From Nitrosomonadales bacterium (lineage in GTDB: Bacteria; Pseudomonadota; Gammaproteobacteria; Burkholderiales; SG8-39), in NCBI GenBank assembly GCA_005240145.1, contig SBAS01000013.1:1-36833 (forward strand): DNA of 36,833 bases. Direction: 5' to 3'. Under the pieces are notes generated by a model that was not told where the DNA came from, did not search any database, and saw only the letters and a list, made by a program, of their open reading frames with translations. The position numbers and the translations under genes are program-made. Below, in pieces: positions 35,758 to 36,833 of this stretch. Each line of letters opens with the position of its first letter. The stretch's first letter is position 1.

Positions 35758-35814
35758 GCTAGCTCCTTACGGCAATTCGCGAGCAATCGACGGCTCGACG
35801 CAGGCAGGAGTAAG

Positions 35815-36027
35815 ATGCGCTCTATGACGCAACTCCTAGAGAAGGCGCTTAGCCAGGTAGCGAAGCTTCCGGCCTCCGAGCAAGACGCCATGGCGGCTAT
35901 CGTGCTGGAGGAGCTCGCCTCCGAGCAGCGCTGGGCTGAGTCATTCGAAAAATCGCAGGGCCTGCTGGCCAAGCTCGCGGATAAGGCTCTGGCCGAGCAC
36001 GCCGCTAGGCGCACCAAGCCGCTTTAA
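35815..36027 (+). CDS. antitoxin of a RelE/ParE-type toxin-antitoxin pair
   Basis: A 70-residue helical, acidic-basic protein (SQVAKLPASEQDAMAAIVLE, then EELASEQRWAESFEKS and LADKALAEHAARRTKPL). It matches the short antitoxin class usually encoded just before RelE-like toxins, with the typical GRTKPL-like C-terminus. It should bind and neutralise the toxin and probably repress the pair. ATG 35815 has GGAG 4 nt upstream; ATG 35824 is a weaker alternative. The toxin starts 5 nt after its stop. Confidence 0.8.
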   Translation: MRSMTQLLEKALSQVAKLPASEQDAMAAIVLEELASEQRWAESFEKSQGLLAKLADKALAEHAARRTKPL

Positions 36028-36032
36028 AGTCG

Positions 36033-36302
36033 ATGCGGTCGCAAACGACCGCCGAGTTCCGGGAACTGCACTCGCGAGCCCCGGTTGTGATCCAGGCGAA
36101 GGCAAAGTCGGCCTATCGACTCTGGAGCGAGAACCCTTCGCACCCTTCACTGCGTTTCAAGAAGGTCCACGGCACGCTTCCGGTTTACTCAGTCAGAATT
36201 GACCTCGACTGGCGCACCGTTGGCGTTCTCAAGGACGACGCTGTTATCTGGTTCTGGATCGGTACGCACAGCGACTACGAGCGACTTCTGGCAAAGATTT
36301 AG
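36033..36302 (+). CDS. RelE/ParE-superfamily toxin
   Basis: An 89-residue protein with the fold signature of a large group of RelE/ParE-like toxins: an N-terminal helical hairpin (TTAEFRELHSRAPVVIQAKA), then KSAYRLWSENPSHPSLRFKK, YSVRIDLDWRTVGVL and a WFWIGTHSDYERLL terminus. Such toxins either cleave mRNA on the ribosome or inhibit gyrase; sequence alone does not tell which. It is paired with the antitoxin on the same strand. Length and C-terminus are complete, so the toxin looks intact. Confidence 0.83.
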   Translation: MRSQTTAEFRELHSRAPVVIQAKAKSAYRLWSENPSHPSLRFKKVHGTLPVYSVRIDLDWRTVGVLKDDAVIWFWIGTHSDYERLLAKI

Positions 36303-36407
36303 TTGACGCCTCGTGGAAATTCATCCTGAACATCTGAACATACTCTGGATGATTGGGTTGCACAGCCAGGATGGACTCCCGCCTCCGCGGGAATGACGGC
36401 TGATCGG
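36303..36407. other. non-coding interval with repeats after the toxin gene
   Basis: It contains a tandem TGAACATC/TGAACATA (36327-36342), TCATCC (36321-36326) pairing with GGATGA (36347-36352), and the dRS3-like palindrome described separately. No gene is evident. Confidence 0.5.
36372..36399 (-). repeat. dRS3-like intergenic palindrome
   Basis: Read leftward it is CCGTCATTCCC, GCGGAGGC, GGGAGTCCA. The core CCCGC/GCGGG stem (36378-36382 with 36387-36391) has a 4-nt loop. The form ATTCCC-N8-GGGAAT is the neisserial dRS3 repeat; here one base of the right arm differs (GGGAGT). Similar palindromes are scattered between genes in many proteobacteria and can be targets for recombination or phage integration. 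Confidence 0.6.
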
Positions 36408-36833
36408 TTAAACGAGCGCCAGGGTTGCACGCGTAACGGTCGGATCGCCCGGCACCCGGGCCATGACAAAGCCGAGCTTCCGGCACAAGCCGAGCATGTG
36501 CTGGTTGGTCGAGAGCACGTCGCCGTAAATGTGCTCCAGGCCGCGGCTTCGGGCCACGGCGACGAGTTTCTCCAGCATCCTGCGGCCGATACCTCGTCCC
36601 TGCCAGTCGTCGGCGATCACCAGTGCGAATTCGCAACCGTGCCCGCCGGCTTCCAACACGTAGCGCGCGACACCGATCAGGATCTCGCGACCATCGAGCA
36701 TCAGCGCCGCGGCGAGTGCCATGTCGCGCGAGAAGTCCACCGTGGTGAGGTGTTCCAGGTACTCGGGTGTGATCTGGATCATCCCGCCGAGCAGCCGGTT
36801 GTGGCGGGTCTCGAGCGACAGGCCGCGCAGGAA
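36408..36833 (-). CDS. GNAT-family acetyltransferase, N-terminus beyond the window
   Basis: The frame is open from the right edge and ends in TAA at 36408, giving at least 141 residues. The visible part starts FLRGLSLETRHNRLLGG, then EYLEHLTTVDFSRDMALAA, acetyl-CoA-binding IADDWQGRGIGRRMLEKLV and GLCRKLGFVMARVP, a complete GNAT core. The opening resembles GNAT domains at the end of protein-lysine acetyltransferases fused to NDP-forming acyl-CoA synthetase, so the full protein may be longer. An internal ATG at 36782 should not be taken as the start. Confidence 0.85.
   Translation of the reverse strand, partial: FLRGLSLETRHNRLLGGMIQITPEYLEHLTTVDFSRDMALAAALMLDGREILIGVARYVLEAGGHGCEFALVIADDWQGRGIGRRMLEKLVAVARSRGLEHIYGDVLSTNQHMLGLCRKLGFVMARVPGDPTVTRATLALV

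Noticed and set aside
35709-36017. 102-residue leftward frame opposite the antitoxin
   Set aside because: Ser/Arg/Ala-rich shadow of the antitoxin, which has a proper Shine-Dalgarno and partner toxin.

Overview
The window is GC-rich chromosomal DNA (about two thirds G+C by eye), densely coded, and most likely from a betaproteobacterium of Burkholderiales or a close relative. Two things point there. The first is the housekeeping order HU, tRNA-Val, tRNA-Asp, PpiD, FabI. The second is four separate Bug/TctC periplasmic solute receptors with no TctA/TctB membrane partners, an expansion typical of that group. No rRNA, CRISPR array, insertion sequence or prophage was seen.

Layout. 1-3246: HU, two tRNAs, the periplasmic folding factor PpiD and enoyl-ACP reductase FabI. 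3268-9777: a complete peptide-type (Yej/Opp-like) ABC importer of lipoprotein receptor, two permeases and a double ATPase; its receptor has an unusual C-terminal membrane helix. 9744-14630: a secreted small protein, a LysM lytic transglycosylase (MltD), glyoxalase II (GloB), a SAM methyltransferase, RNase HI and a DnaQ-like exonuclease. 14654-16834: a Bug receptor and an M20 amidohydrolase. 16933-20271: an acyl-CoA synthetase, a crotonase-fold protein and a lipid-kinase-like protein. 20300-32103: one continuous leftward run of ten intact genes plus a broken kinase-like segment. Order of transcription is class II aldolase, SDR dehydrogenase, remnant, Bug receptor, isocitrate-lyase-family lyase, Bug receptor, AidB-like acyl-CoA dehydrogenase, 2-hydroxyacid dehydrogenase, enolase-superfamily enzyme, acyl-CoA dehydrogenase, Bug receptor, VOC protein. 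32193-35676: EtfB, EtfA and a large acyl-CoA dehydrogenase on the other strand. 35635-36833: a possible tiny membrane protein, a toxin-antitoxin pair, a dRS3-like palindrome and the end of a GNAT acetyltransferase gene.

How it fits together. The leftward run and the divergent etfBA-acyl-CoA dehydrogenase operon look like one catabolic island. Bug receptors would bind extracellular carboxylates. The MR/MLE enzyme, 2-hydroxyacid dehydrogenase, aldolase and lyase would process hydroxy acids. The acyl-CoA dehydrogenases would oxidise CoA thioesters and pass electrons to ETF. The substrate cannot be read from sequence, and no dedicated regulator or CoA-transferase lies inside the run.

Most notable: the 11.8 kb run with three receptors embedded between enzymes; two genes whose only plausible start is CTG (a Bug receptor at 30022 and the lipid-kinase-like gene at 19390), each with a Shine-Dalgarno sequence; a 21-bp divergent spacer where two genes share an overlapping -10 element and probably make leaderless mRNAs; divergent genes whose ATG codons overlap at CATG; CoA enzymes with relocated or missing catalytic glutamates; and repeated short AT-rich rare-codon patches inside GC-rich genes.
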